IMG/VR virus record: IMGVR_UViG_3300028299_000022
Span: 1 to 28,143 of that record
Origin: a virus
Length of the DNA: 28,143 nucleotides
Direction: 5' to 3' (one strand)
The number at the start of each line of letters is the position of its first letter. The first letter of the stretch is position 1. Positions 6,801-15,037 of the stretch are shown here, in pieces. Both the position numbers and the translations under genes were made by a program. The notes under the pieces were generated by a model, which saw nothing but the letters and a program-made list of their open reading frames with translations, had not been told where the DNA came from and made no database searches.

Positions 6801-9407
6801 GACATCACCAATCATACAAGCGATTGCGTCAATGTCTGCGGCAAACTGTATCGTGCGCTTCCGGTATTGATTCCCCAATAAGCAGTATTGAGCAAATCGC
6901 CAAGCTTCCGATTCCCTTACAGCCCCAACCAAATAAGTTGACACTTTGTTTGTGGGTCGGTCTATTGAATTATTAAAAATAGAAACGGCATCTTTTTCAT
7001 AATCTTTATCTATATTTCTGTAGGAAACTTCAATTTCTCCCGCCCGATCTTCCAATGGCAGAAAAATTTCCTCAAAAGAATTCTCGATCACATTACCTGA
7101 AGAGAATAACTGAACGGGAGAGGCGGCTTGCTCAATAACCACAGACAAGTTATATCCATACCAAACAAGCACTGCTCTACAAGTACCACTTATCTGTAAT
7201 GCAGCCTCCCAAATAGTTGTAGCCGCATCAAATCCACCATTAAAAGTCAACCTTCTTTCAAGTCCACCACTTCCATCGTTGACAAGGACATCACAAAAAT
7301 CAGCCCATGCTTGAAAATCTGTGGTTATAAGACGAGCAGAATCAAACCCTTCAAAGCGAACAACTCCATCAGTGGCAGCTCCAGCAATACATTCCCACCT
7401 AACAGTGCCATCAACGACCGTCTGTCCTATTGTTGTTGGCCATATCGGCTCTATAGTTCCGGGCACTCCTGCAACAATACATTTATATAAACGACCATTT
7501 AGAACATTTGGTCTCACTTTCTTATTCACTGAATATGTCGGTCTGTAAGTAGAAGACATCCAATTATCATAAAACACAGGCTGTGTTAGTACATCAGAAC
7601 AAACCCAAGCAGGATTTGAACTATATTCAATCCGCCAAGAGGCTGTGGCAGAATAATTTACACCAGAAATCCAAATGAAGGAGACGTTGTCTTTTAAAGG
7701 AGGAGCGACATTATCTACAGAACTGCTACCAAGTTGAGACCAATAAGCAGCCCAACTGGCTCCGGTAATAGGTCGCTTATCTGCACTTGCAATATGAGCT
7801 GCTTTACAACGATAATTTTTACCATCTGTCCCAAGAACCTCATCCTTACGATATACACGAACATAACGACCTTCTAAAAGGCAAGAAAATTTTAAACTTC
7901 CAGAAAGCTGATCTGTAGCAAGAGCTTTTATGCCAACCAACACTTTTCGTGGATAGATAAAATCATCGTTGAATACTTCCCTTACAGATAAGAACCAAGA
8001 GTCATCAGCATATTTAATATCAGAATAATTCTCGTTTATCCTTGTGACAATAATATCGTAATGTCCTTTTGTAAAGGAAACGGGATCTTTCAGGATAAAA
8101 GTTTTTGTGAAGGCACTGTTTTTATTGCTGATTATTCTTGAATAAGCATAGCTTGTTGTCCCGACATCACTTGAAGTTATCCAATGCCAATGCAAAGCTT
8201 GGTAGGAAGTAATGGTTGTTTCCAAACCTGTTTCTGGATCAATTGTCTTAGAAGTAATTGCCTTTGTTACTTGCTGACCTTCATAATGATCCGCATAAAC
8301 AACTGAACCTGCTTCTTCTTCGTGCCATAAATTCTGATAGTAAATTCCTCCTTGAACACCAGGCGCATCTGTCCAATAACCAAGACTCCATCTCAAATGA
8401 ACAGTTGTCACATCTCCTGTCCAACCAGATAAGATATATCTCTTTGTTGGGTCGCTCATATGAACAGCTTCCACTTGTATATCAATCTCATGATCCTTAA
8501 AGTTTCCGCTTGAATCCATATGATAAACACCCTTTGGAAAAGTTATATCAACTTCAAGACCATCAAAAACATCTCCCCGTGTTCTGTACACGACAGGAGA
8601 GCCAAACATAACCTTTCTATTGACAGTGTATTCTGCTTTGGTGTCGTCAAAATTAGGAATTAAAGACTGCGTTATATAACCACCCCGAACGCGGATTTCT
8701 ATTTTTGTATAAGTAGAAATATCCTGATCATTTATCTCAAAAGAAGATAAACTTTTTACTGGTCCCATTTCTAAACAGATTAACAGATTAATGTAATTTT
8801 TATCTTCGATGTTTTCTGTAAAGGCATCAATTATATTACCAAATACTTTGCTCTTACCATAGAAATAAGGGATTGGTAAACCTTGCTGTTGCGTAGTTAC
8901 AGGTGACCAAGAAGCCGTTTGTGACAATGGAGAATCACCAAATGACAAATTGTTTGCATTTAAAGGCAGGAGGGCATCGATCAGCATTCCACCAAGCATC
9001 ATTCCTCCCATACCAACAGCAGCATAGGTGCCATAGTATACTGCTGCCTGAGCTAAACCAGACAATCCTCCTAACCCAGGAACAAGTCCCGACATATATG
9101 CTGCCGCATATGGAGCTGCCCACGCAACGGCAACGGTCAAGGCAATAAATGCGATAGTTCGTAAAGCATCCCCATCTTCAACAGAAGGAATAAAAACAGC
9201 TTGATCTCCATTCCGCAAAGAAACTAAAGGCCAGTCTTCCTCTTTAATCACTCTTCCATTGACAACTACTCGAACATTAATCCCAATAGGGAAATGCAAT
9301 TGTCTCAGTTCAAGCAGGGACTCTTTATGATAGGCTATTAAAGAAGTCTCCCGATCTCTCCTTGTGAATGGGTCTTTTATTTTTACAAGACTAATTCGCT
9401 CTTCCAC
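3807..9407 (-). CDS. J: Giant tail tip protein, lambda gpI-gpJ-like fusion with FN3-like domains
   Basis: This 1866-residue protein starts at GTG 9407, overlapping the K-like gene by 25 nt. Residues 1-75 look like a small beta-grasp segment. Residues 80-150 are hydrophobic and Gly-rich (AVAWAAPYAAAY, GGMMLGGMLIDALL). Residues 170-215 include QGLPIPYFYGKSKVFGN. This is the layout of lambda tail protein I, fused here to the tip. The J-like core follows to about residue 1000. Two small Cys/Trp modules lie in it: residues 515-562 (NYRCKAAH, ITGASWAAYWSQLG) and 625-675 (YKCIVAG, WPTTIGQTVVDGTVRWEC), both resembling short carbohydrate-binding repeats. Four or so FN3-like domains follow to about residue 1540 (PPDVPTGLAL, SAPATPTGFAV), then coil repeats (AGAVTSDKV, AVSKLTAGTI) and a C-terminal beta domain. 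In lambda, J forms the tip and contacts the receptor; the same role is inferred here. Confidence 0.88.
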   Translation of the reverse strand: MEERISLVKIKDPFTRRDRETSLIAYHKESLLELRQLHFPIGINVRVVVNGRVIKEEDWPLVSLRNGDQAVFIPSVEDGDALRTIAFIALTVAVAWAAPYAAAYMSGLVPGLGGLSGLAQAAVYYGTYAAVGMGGMMLGGMLIDALLPLNANNLSFGDSPLSQTASWSPVTTQQQGLPIPYFYGKSKVFGNIIDAFTENIEDKNYINLLICLEMGPVKSLSSFEINDQDISTYTKIEIRVRGGYITQSLIPNFDDTKAEYTVNRKVMFGSPVVYRTRGDVFDGLEVDITFPKGVYHMDSSGNFKDHEIDIQVEAVHMSDPTKRYILSGWTGDVTTVHLRWSLGYWTDAPGVQGGIYYQNLWHEEEAGSVVYADHYEGQQVTKAITSKTIDPETGLETTITSYQALHWHWITSSDVGTTSYAYSRIISNKNSAFTKTFILKDPVSFTKGHYDIIVTRINENYSDIKYADDSWFLSVREVFNDDFIYPRKVLVGIKALATDQLSGSLKFSCLLEGRYVRVYRKDEVLGTDGKNYRCKAAHIASADKRPITGASWAAYWSQLGSSSVDNVAPPLKDNVSFIWISGVNYSATASWRIEYSSNPAWVCSDVLTQPVFYDNWMSSTYRPTYSVNKKVRPNVLNGRLYKCIVAGVPGTIEPIWPTTIGQTVVDGTVRWECIAGAATDGVVRFEGFDSARLITTDFQAWADFCDVLVNDGSGGLERRLTFNGGFDAATTIWEAALQISGTCRAVLVWYGYNLSVVIEQAASPVQLFSSGNVIENSFEEIFLPLEDRAGEIEVSYRNIDKDYEKDAVSIFNNSIDRPTNKVSTYLVGAVRESEAWRFAQYCLLGNQYRKRTIQFAADIDAIACMIGDVIDFQHDTPRWGDAGGRIVSATVNSVTLDQTVTIDADITYGILIRLANDTLVTKTVTNVAGSYTVLTVSTPFSEIPVQYDVYAFGQLGVETKPFRVVDISKTDDQIATIRAIEYNANVYSVDTGTPIVQTPDYTPQGSVSVVTNITVAESSRLDESGNVVRDILITFKRPNDALYKQALVFFKKTGQSVYSYAGLTISESYVFINAEPKITYTFLIISESWSGVRSRDSVSPTISITTTGSGDWSGDETLEDIVSGLHIDGQGNAVEFTGRDCKLVWNEISAVGLDVHPAGEEPTGAGYHYPPQWFKDYQVKIFDAVNTLRRTEYVTVNTYVYTYEKNYEDGIDRHFTIEVRARDRYYRTSRIPARLTVLNPAPDMPSNVVYTARIKAVLIVYDANDEPDFQGYVIYGSTTADFTPSSANLLYQGKDTHPLIQLDSGNWYFKVAAYDTFGLDELNYSTETLVRISSTDPTDNVPPDVPTGLALSSGVEQIAQAITAYIEATWNANTEDDFNNYALQLRRDGETRYTEVFSTALKHKFIGLLPGIKYYVKIKGVDKWGNESAFSAEVDTTCIADSSAPATPTGFAVAAGLKKIICSWTANTEEDLAGYEVSIKPDGGVYSVFYKGLSTVVVYDGSPAIKYYAKVRAYDWSGNYSNYASELNATTAQVGTADIQAGAVTSDKVTTGELITLSAQIKDAIITNAKIDSLAVSKLTAGTIGAQEIYLGANSLLLSGTNKNIVVNDGIRDRIKIGLLSTGVYGIQITNTSGVALVNTTTGNIITVDELAVSKLLAGTITSKDIVLAVAAGTGDSVIRAGKTDFTNTESGFILGIDDSDSDRAKFYIGDSSKYLNWNGTELTIGGDIIVTGNLVANAVTTTSSSYNGNDISCPADNTAETVLSCEITVTGGKVLVTGGIQARATTAGAVLIGILLLYRGVTQITAISFVHGGHAGIYTNCSVPLSYLDNPDAGTYTYSLAVYAWSGEDAVIASSRSLVLLEIKR

Positions 9408-9796
9408 TTATGAAAACCTCGTATCCGTTTTTGCCACAAAATATTATCCAATCGTTCCACAGCCACATTCTGTTTTCTCAAAATATGGATGAACCTTCTG
9501 CAATCCTCTAACACCACCCCAATGTGCGTGACATAAGGATAGCGAATGCAGAAAGTAACTTTGCAAAAGGGTTCTGGTTCCGATAATTCAACTGATACCT
9601 CTTCCTTCTCTTCCTTTATAATCTGATCAATCAAATTGTACTCTTCTGGAGAATCATAATCAGGTGTGATTACTCCTCTCCAATTATCAATTACCTTAAC
9701 AAGACCTAAACAATCAAGCCCAGTCATATCCCTGCCGTTCTTCTTATAAGGAACTCCAATCAGGTTTTGTATTAAATTATGCAAAACGCACCCCAC
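9383..9796 (-). CDS. K: NlpC/P60-family tail tip peptidase, lambda K-like
   Basis: This 137-residue protein starts at GTG 9796, overlapping the end of the L-like gene. A TTG at 9784 is an alternative start. NlpC/P60 features are visible: GLDCLGLV with the catalytic Cys at residue 29 after an N-terminal helix and GVPYKKNG, then THIGVVL with the catalytic His at 91, and a possible third polar residue at His104. In lambda, K combines a JAB metallopeptidase and NlpC/P60. Here only NlpC/P60 is present, a short form common in other siphophages. The residue range of about 60-78 is a charged insertion (KEEKEEVSVELSEPEP). The enzyme should cut peptidoglycan cross-links or take part in tip assembly during entry. 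Order M-L-K-J supports the call. Confidence 0.87.
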   Translation of the reverse strand: MGCVLHNLIQNLIGVPYKKNGRDMTGLDCLGLVKVIDNWRGVITPDYDSPEEYNLIDQIIKEEKEEVSVELSEPEPFCKVTFCIRYPYVTHIGVVLEDCRRFIHILRKQNVAVERLDNILWQKRIRGFHKWKSELVL

Positions 9797-10409
9797 CTTT
9801 TCCTAATCCAGGAAAACCTCCAAAATGAACGCTGTTCCCTTTTAATTTACATGCAGCTAATGTGCCTTCACAAGTAGCATCAGTTCCTGCATAACCACAT
9901 TCTTCAGCAACATCGCCTACACCCTTAAAATATCCCGCCCAAGCACAATAATCTGACAAATATCGATGGAGGGGGAATCTGCGTTTCATTGGACTGGGCG
10001 CACCAAGTTCGAAATTAACACCCATAACAGATGCCGAACAACTAAGTATTTGAAAAGCATATGTCAACTCCGCATAATTTTCAGAGAGAAGGGCATTACT
10101 TACAATCCGCATAACAACAACCTGCCCAACAAGACCTTCATAATCTTCAATATAGGAGTGAATGGTTCTCGTGGGGTCTTCGATTGACAACTTAACTATT
10201 GGAAGCTCCCCTTTTGAAGATTGCTTTGGGCCATCAAAAGAAAAAGGAAATGCTGTGTATGTTCTACCTTCAAAAACAACATCCTCTGTATTTTTTACAA
10301 TATAGATAGGTAAGATTGGTGTCAAATACACATCAAGCAGAATCAGCCATTCCCCAGTATCAATGAGCAGATTTTTCTGCAAAATAATGTTTCGAGGCAG
10401 AGTTTTCAT
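9777..10409 (-). CDS. L: Tail tip protein, lambda L-like, with four-Cys metal/Fe-S domain
   Basis: This 210-residue protein starts at ATG 10409, overlapping the M-like stop by 4 nt (ATGA). The N-terminal two thirds are beta-rich (IVKNTEDVVFEGRTYTAFPF, LPIVKLSIEDPTRTI). The last third has Cys155, Cys171, Cys180 and Cys187 in the pattern YC-x15-C-x8-C-x6-C, followed by HFGGFPGLG. This is the signature of the lambda L family, whose C-terminal domain is known to bind an iron-sulphur cluster through four cysteines. Cys124 is extra. In lambda, L sits in the tail tip between M and J and helps start tail tube assembly. Gene order here (tape measure, M, L, K, J) is identical, so the assignment is firm by sequence and context. 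Fe-S binding is inferred from the family. Confidence 0.87.
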   Translation of the reverse strand: MKTLPRNIILQKNLLIDTGEWLILLDVYLTPILPIYIVKNTEDVVFEGRTYTAFPFSFDGPKQSSKGELPIVKLSIEDPTRTIHSYIEDYEGLVGQVVVMRIVSNALLSENYAELTYAFQILSCSASVMGVNFELGAPSPMKRRFPLHRYLSDYCAWAGYFKGVGDVAEECGYAGTDATCEGTLAACKLKGNSVHFGGFPGLGKGGVRFA

Positions 10410-10759
10410 AAAGTCACCAAAACAAAATCATAATCTGAGAGATACTGAGCACCGTCATATCCTGTATTGCTTTTCTTTGGAGGAGCCTCAAATCTTACTG
10501 TATAAGAAGTTCCTGTTACAGGGTGTGTCCAAGTAAAACTGTCTGTTGCTCCATCTACTGTATCAATAAAAGCATCGAGCAACGCTGTGTCAACAGACCC
10601 CAAATTCATGTACTTGATCTGAAATTTTCTCCTTACTCTGGTATATCGAGAACGGGTCTTCTGATAACCAGATTCAAAACGAGATTTTATCGTATTGTCT
10701 TCCCGTTCTTCTGATAATGGGTATGTTGGTTTTTTCGATAAAGTTGGATACATAGGCAT
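10406..10759 (-). CDS. M: Minor tail protein, lambda M-like
   Basis: This 117-residue protein has its start codon overlapping the tape measure stop by one base (TAATG) and its stop overlapping the L-like start. The sequence opens MPMYPTLSKKPTYPLSEERE and has a basic middle (YQKTRSRYTRVRRKFQIKY). It ends with FTWTHPVTGTSYTVRF and YDFVLVTL, a beta-rich layout typical of the distal tail proteins of the lambda M family. In lambda, M caps the tube side of the tip complex and contacts L and the tape measure protein. The one-base and four-base overlaps imply translational coupling. Family membership rests on length, position and overall pattern rather than on a single diagnostic residue. Confidence 0.8.
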   Translation of the reverse strand: MPMYPTLSKKPTYPLSEEREDNTIKSRFESGYQKTRSRYTRVRRKFQIKYMNLGSVDTALLDAFIDTVDGATDSFTWTHPVTGTSYTVRFEAPPKKSNTGYDGAQYLSDYDFVLVTL

Positions 10760-13700
10760 TACCGTCCTCCTCTCATCAAATGATATGAAGGCCCAAAAGC
10801 CTGGTAATCTTGAATAAAGGCATCAACCACCATCTTGTTAAAACCGGTCATTTTTGGTTGACTTACTTTTGCAGTGAGTGGCTGTCCACTTTGATTATAA
10901 AGATTGAACTCTATAGAAGGGGCGTTCCCTCCTGCGGCCATCTTTTCAAACATACTGCTTTGTTCTCTGGAGAGAACACGCTCATCAGTAAGAACTTTAA
11001 CCATCCGTTCATCTCCCACCAGTCCACCAATATGAAAAGAAGGAATCTTACCCCCCTCATGCGCTGTTAATGTGGGCGTGGAAAAAGCTCCTTTTAACAA
11101 ACCCCAAATACCAGAAGCTGCGGCACCTGAACCCAGCAATGTTGCCGCCGCCAACTGTTGTGCAAGGATTTGGAACATTGCATTTCTAACTGCTTTGGCA
11201 AAGGAGTTAAAATAATCCCAAAGTCCTTTCAAATTTCCTTCCGCAAGATCAATAAAAGCTTCCTTGAATGTATCGGAAAGAGCCTTACAAGTCTCTGAAA
11301 ATAAGCCGTTTAGCTGCTTTCCCCAATCAGTAAACTCTTCAAACATATCCTTTAGAGTTTTATCCCAAACAGCTCCAATACCTTTAGTCCCAAAGAGAGC
11401 AGAAAAATCCAGTGCTTTCTTTAGTTCCAAACCAAGTCCTTTTGTTTTGGTTCCTTCTACAGCTTTGGTAAGATCCGCTTCCAATTGTTCCTTATCAACA
11501 ACTAACTCTCCCATAATAGCCATGCCACGGGGGCTTTTTACTCCTACTTTAACAAGCTCCGCCCGCTTCCTTTCTTCCACTTTCTTAGCATGATCTATGA
11601 GAGTATTGGTTTCATTCTCAAGTTCCTTCTGCAAAAGCTGACTCATTCTATTATAATAAGTAATTGCAGAAATCTCTCTCTCTTTGTACAGAAATTCCGT
11701 TATTTCTCGATCTCTGGCTATTTCCGACTTTCTTAAATCTGATTGAGTGTTGATGAATATTTGTGCAAGCTTTTCCCTTTGCTTAAAGCCCTCAATAGCG
11801 ATCTTTGTTTTTTCCTCATAAACCTTTTTCTCCGTTGCAAGCTCTTGTGTATAAGTCTTATCCCTGGAAACTTTAATGGCATTGTCAATAGCTTCTAACT
11901 CAGATACCATTGTGGCTTTAAGATTGCGTGTCCTTTCATCTGCTCCCTTTCCAGAAACTCCCCCAATCCGTCGCTCAAATTCTTTCTCTATCTTTTCTCT
12001 CTTATCAGTGAGAAAAAAAATCTCCATGTCCCCAGCATCTCGTATTATCTGGAGTCTCTTCGCCTCATACTCAGAAGCAGAAATCAATCCTTTATAATGA
12101 TGAACTTCTAACTCAGCAAGTTGCTCCTTCTCACCACTCTTAATTGCTTCTATTGCGGAATTGTATGTCTTTTTGATTGCACTTACATCAGACAATAGAT
12201 GAGTGTCTTCTTTTGGAATAATTGGAAGACCAGCATCCTTCTTTTCTTTCTCAGCATCATAAATATCTTGTACATTCTTTCTCGCCACTGCGGTTTCATA
12301 CGCAGCCAGGCGTTTGCGTTCATTATAAGCATCCATATCCTTCTTAAACATTTGATCCAATACTATCTGCTGAGTAGCAGAAGTGGCCGTGTACTTACTC
12401 AAGTCAGGTTTTTTTATCTGCTCCTCTGCTTGCAAAGCCTTATTAAACTCCTTTACGGCATTGAACTTATCTTTTGCAGAGGCCATCCTGGCGGAAAATT
12501 CACGATCTCGCTTATCCAGAGCATCATATTCAGCGTTCAATGCTCTAAACAAAAGGATGATTGCAGTAACACCAACTGCTAAAACACCAAAGGCGACATT
12601 CAACTGCATAACACTGGGAGCAAGTTGACCTACTCCTTTTGTCATTATCATGACAAGCCCATGAGCGGAACTAAACACCGCTGCTATTCGAGCCATAAGA
12701 ACAATAAGAGCTGGCAAAGCTAATTTTACAAGATAAGCGGTAATAGCCCCTGCAAGTAATGCCATAGCATCCTTCCATTGAAGAGTCCACCCTACCACAT
12801 TAGTTAAACCAGATATAGGAAAAAGAATCGCTGTGCCAAAAGAGGTAATTGCAGTAGTCAAAGTAGACACCACATCTTTCAACAAAGCGAAAGCATTATA
12901 AGTGAAAGTACCTGCTCTGCCAAGCCCTTGAATCTTCTCATCAAAAGCATGAGTGGAATCCAAAGCAAATAACATTCCACTTGACATATCCACCAATACC
13001 GATGTCAAATTTCTCAAAGAGCCTTCACTGAGTCCAGAGACAGCCGCACTTAAAGCGTCAAGAATATTTAGAAAGATTTTCCATTGTGCACCACTGGTTA
13101 AAGTCATTTCACTTGCGGCCAAATCCAATGATCCGCCCACTGTTTTTAATCCTTCAGTCAGTTTTATATACTTTTCATATTGTGTTAAGAAGGCGACAAA
13201 AGCCCTCCCTTGCTCCTTTCCCATCATTCCACCAAAGAATGACATTATTCCAACAGGCACAGCACCTCCTCCCGCTTTTGTCTTGCTAAGAAGCTGAGAC
13301 ACAATAGAATCAAATTGAGAGGCCAATGTCTTGGTCGCATCCATTTCAATGTTCAATTTCTTTAACTCTTGACGAGCCTTTGGTTGCTGAAGAGCGGTCA
13401 TAAAACTTGCCGTCAAACGACCAGCCGAAGAGGCCTTCTGACCTGTATCTGTAACAGCAACGGCAATAGCTATCATTTGCTGTAGGGTAAAATCTGACAG
13501 CTTAGAAACAACGCCCATGTACTGGATAACCTTTGTAAATTCTTCCGGTCTTATGATACCAACTGCCTGACCTCGGAGTAGGGTTTCCACAATAGTCTTG
13601 AACTTCTCCGCCTCCGTTCCCGCCATCTGTAGCTGATCTTTAAAATTGTTAAACGCTGCGGTAACAGCCACAGCAAACTGCTTCATGTCAATTTCACCAA

Positions 13701-14352
13701 AAGCAGTCTTCAGATTGGCGAGCATGGGAAGCATATCAGCAACGGTTTGCTCCGCAATACCAGCACCAACAAAAGCCTGTCCTATCTCACTTAAATCCTT
13801 CATAACAACAGGTTTCTCAATAGCGGCTACTCTCATTGCAGCAACAGCCGATCTTGTTCCCATCCTTGCTTCTGGAGAGATTTTGCCTGAAGTGGCACTA
13901 AAACGTATCATCTCAGCAGCGGCTTGATCTAAAGCAGCTATGTATTTAAACGCACCTGTTGTAGCTGCTGCAAAGCCTGCCGCAATGGTGTCCAAAACAA
14001 GACGTGTGCTGTACCATCTCATCTGTATCTGGATGAGGTATTCCATGCCTTCGTACAAAGACTTTATGGAATAACTCATGTTCTTTAAGGGATTGGTGGA
14101 ACTGGTGGCCGCACTACCCACACTCTTCATACTCGTTGACAGTTTACTTACAGAACTTGAAAGGGTGTCGACAGAAGTGCGAACCTTTTCCATCTCAGAA
14201 TTCATCCGAGACATTACTTGAGGAACCTTATTAAAAGAAGTTTGAAGCTCAGCCCCTAACTTATTGACTGCTTCAGAAACAGCGGTGAACCCTTTTGCTT
14301 GGGCCTCAATCAACAGAGATGTTTTAATCGGTCCTGATCCTGGTCCTCCCAT
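10759..14352 (-). CDS. H: Tape measure protein
   Basis: The protein has 1197 residues, with ATG at 14352 after GGAGAGGTGTAAT. An N-terminal coiled coil (residues 15-80, MNSEMEKVRTSVDTLSSSVS) leads into a TP901-type tape measure core at about residues 150-390 (AVAAMRVAAIEKPVVMKDLS, then GIIRPEEFTKVIQYMGVVSK, then SSAGRLTASFMTALQQPKAR). Two strongly hydrophobic segments lie at about residues 531-557 and 581-602 and may insert in the host inner membrane during DNA entry. Residues 610-1000 are a long charged helical region. The C-terminus is Gly-rich (HEGGKIPSFHIGGLVGDERM) and ends in a small domain. By the usual rule of about 0.15 nm per residue, the tail would be near 180 nm, so a siphovirus-type tail is inferred. 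It follows the chaperone genes, as expected. Confidence 0.95.
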   Translation of the reverse strand: MGGPGSGPIKTSLLIEAQAKGFTAVSEAVNKLGAELQTSFNKVPQVMSRMNSEMEKVRTSVDTLSSSVSKLSTSMKSVGSAATSSTNPLKNMSYSIKSLYEGMEYLIQIQMRWYSTRLVLDTIAAGFAAATTGAFKYIAALDQAAAEMIRFSATSGKISPEARMGTRSAVAAMRVAAIEKPVVMKDLSEIGQAFVGAGIAEQTVADMLPMLANLKTAFGEIDMKQFAVAVTAAFNNFKDQLQMAGTEAEKFKTIVETLLRGQAVGIIRPEEFTKVIQYMGVVSKLSDFTLQQMIAIAVAVTDTGQKASSAGRLTASFMTALQQPKARQELKKLNIEMDATKTLASQFDSIVSQLLSKTKAGGGAVPVGIMSFFGGMMGKEQGRAFVAFLTQYEKYIKLTEGLKTVGGSLDLAASEMTLTSGAQWKIFLNILDALSAAVSGLSEGSLRNLTSVLVDMSSGMLFALDSTHAFDEKIQGLGRAGTFTYNAFALLKDVVSTLTTAITSFGTAILFPISGLTNVVGWTLQWKDAMALLAGAITAYLVKLALPALIVLMARIAAVFSSAHGLVMIMTKGVGQLAPSVMQLNVAFGVLAVGVTAIILLFRALNAEYDALDKRDREFSARMASAKDKFNAVKEFNKALQAEEQIKKPDLSKYTATSATQQIVLDQMFKKDMDAYNERKRLAAYETAVARKNVQDIYDAEKEKKDAGLPIIPKEDTHLLSDVSAIKKTYNSAIEAIKSGEKEQLAELEVHHYKGLISASEYEAKRLQIIRDAGDMEIFFLTDKREKIEKEFERRIGGVSGKGADERTRNLKATMVSELEAIDNAIKVSRDKTYTQELATEKKVYEEKTKIAIEGFKQREKLAQIFINTQSDLRKSEIARDREITEFLYKEREISAITYYNRMSQLLQKELENETNTLIDHAKKVEERKRAELVKVGVKSPRGMAIMGELVVDKEQLEADLTKAVEGTKTKGLGLELKKALDFSALFGTKGIGAVWDKTLKDMFEEFTDWGKQLNGLFSETCKALSDTFKEAFIDLAEGNLKGLWDYFNSFAKAVRNAMFQILAQQLAAATLLGSGAAASGIWGLLKGAFSTPTLTAHEGGKIPSFHIGGLVGDERMVKVLTDERVLSREQSSMFEKMAAGGNAPSIEFNLYNQSGQPLTAKVSQPKMTGFNKMVVDAFIQDYQAFGPSYHLMRGGR

Positions 14353-14364
14353 ATTACACCTCTC

Positions 14365-14721
14365 CTAATTTTCTTTCCTATCTACTTTTATCTGGCTTTT
14401 ATCACACTTAGAGCAATCTAAATCGGGCTTTGCTTTCTTACAGGCTTTGCAATAATCACTTTCCAGCCTGACACGATCCTTCTCTTTAGGAACAAGAGCG
14501 GCAATAACCGATTCTCGAAATAATTCTTCTCTCAGACGGTGATCCATGTAGGGGACACTCTCTTTAGGAGTAGCCCCCCACAAAATTAAGTCTCGCTTGG
14601 AGATGTCTCCTCCGCTAAGGAGGAGGACAACTTCGCTAATGAACTGATCTGTCCTGGCACTTCGATCTTCCCGATCAGCTTCTCTATTTTTTCGAGATAT
14701 ATAGCTGTCGGGTTGCATTCG
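14365..14721 (-). CDS. Tail assembly chaperone T frame, made as G-T by -1 frameshift
   Basis: This frame lies -1 relative to the G-like gene and encodes about 118 residues after the slip (RMQPDSYISRKNREADRED and on). It has an ATG at 14718 but no ribosome site, and its frame is closed by TGA only two codons upstream of the slippery T TTT TTC. It is therefore expected to be made only as a G-T fusion of about 214 residues. The C-terminus carries CKAC and CSKC pairs (DYCKACKKAKPDLDCSKCDK), a probable zinc-binding site. In lambda, the T part of G-T binds tail tube subunits and delivers them to the tape measure complex. The gene lies between tail tube and tape measure, where this chaperone is normally found. 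Confidence 0.85.
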   Translation of the reverse strand, partial: RMQPDSYISRKNREADREDRSARTDQFISEVVLLLSGGDISKRDLILWGATPKESVPYMDHRLREELFRESVIAALVPKEKDRVRLESDYCKACKKAKPDLDCSKCDKSQIKVDRKEN

Positions 14722-15008
14722 AAAAAATCTTCAATCACCATAACCATCATTTTAACAGGTATGTGAAATCCCAAAAACTCCGAAAGGGAAGTCAAATCCT
14801 TATCCTTTACAGACCCCCCTTTCTCAGTTAAAACAACGGCCAGAGCATCAGGCATTTTGTCACCAATCAATGAAATTATATCCATTGGAGACACGGCTTC
14901 AGTTAGATCAACACCTTTTAAGACAGCCAGTAATTGCCTCACTTGCCCCCATACAAGAGGCTTCTGAACAAATTCCCGTCCTTCTATGGTATAGCTTGTC
15001 TCTTCCAT
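14586..15008 (-). CDS. G: Tail assembly chaperone, lambda G-like
   Basis: The protein has 140 residues, with ATG at 15008 after AAAGGAGTGTTTTAAT. It is mostly helical, opening MEETSYTIEGREFVQKPLVW and continuing with GVDLTEAVSPMDIISLIGDK. There is no Cys-rich part and no membrane segment. G coats the tape measure protein during tail assembly and is absent from mature virions. The reading frame overlaps the T frame by 136 nt, and a canonical slip site sits at codons 95-96. G and G-T thus share only the first 96 residues, whereas in lambda the slip is close to the end of G. The unslipped tail (residues 97-140) is Ser/Lys/Glu-rich. Placement between tail tube and tape measure strongly supports the role. 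Confidence 0.85.
   Translation of the reverse strand: MEETSYTIEGREFVQKPLVWGQVRQLLAVLKGVDLTEAVSPMDIISLIGDKMPDALAVVLTEKGGSVKDKDLTSLSEFLGFHIPVKMMVMVIEDFFECNPTAIYLEKIEKLIGKIEVPGQISSLAKLSSSLAEETSPSET
14670..14727 (-). promoter_or_regulatory. Programmed -1 frameshift signal for G-T
   Basis: The heptamer TTTTTTC (14727-14721) is in phase X XXY YYZ with the G frame (GA-T TTT TTC), so both tRNAs can re-pair after slipping to TTT TTT. An 8-nt spacer (14720-14713) follows. Then comes a bulged hairpin: CCCGA (14712-14708) with TCGGG (14674-14670), CAGCT (14707-14703) with AGCTG (14680-14676), and TCTC (14697-14694) with GAGA (14684-14681), around a 9-nt loop. One A bulge and a 5-nt ATATA bulge interrupt it. 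The -1 frame is blocked by TGA just upstream, so this is effectively the only workable site. Confidence 0.85.
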
Positions 15009-15037
15009 ATTAAAACACTCCTTTCAAAATCCCTATT

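Noticed and set aside
14685-14697. A-rich run (GAAAAAAT) in the G/T overlap as the slip site
   Set aside because: In the G frame it reads CTC GAA AAA ATA; neither C GAA AAA nor A AAA ATA lets both tRNAs re-pair. T TTT TTC upstream is in phase and fits the upstream TGA limit.
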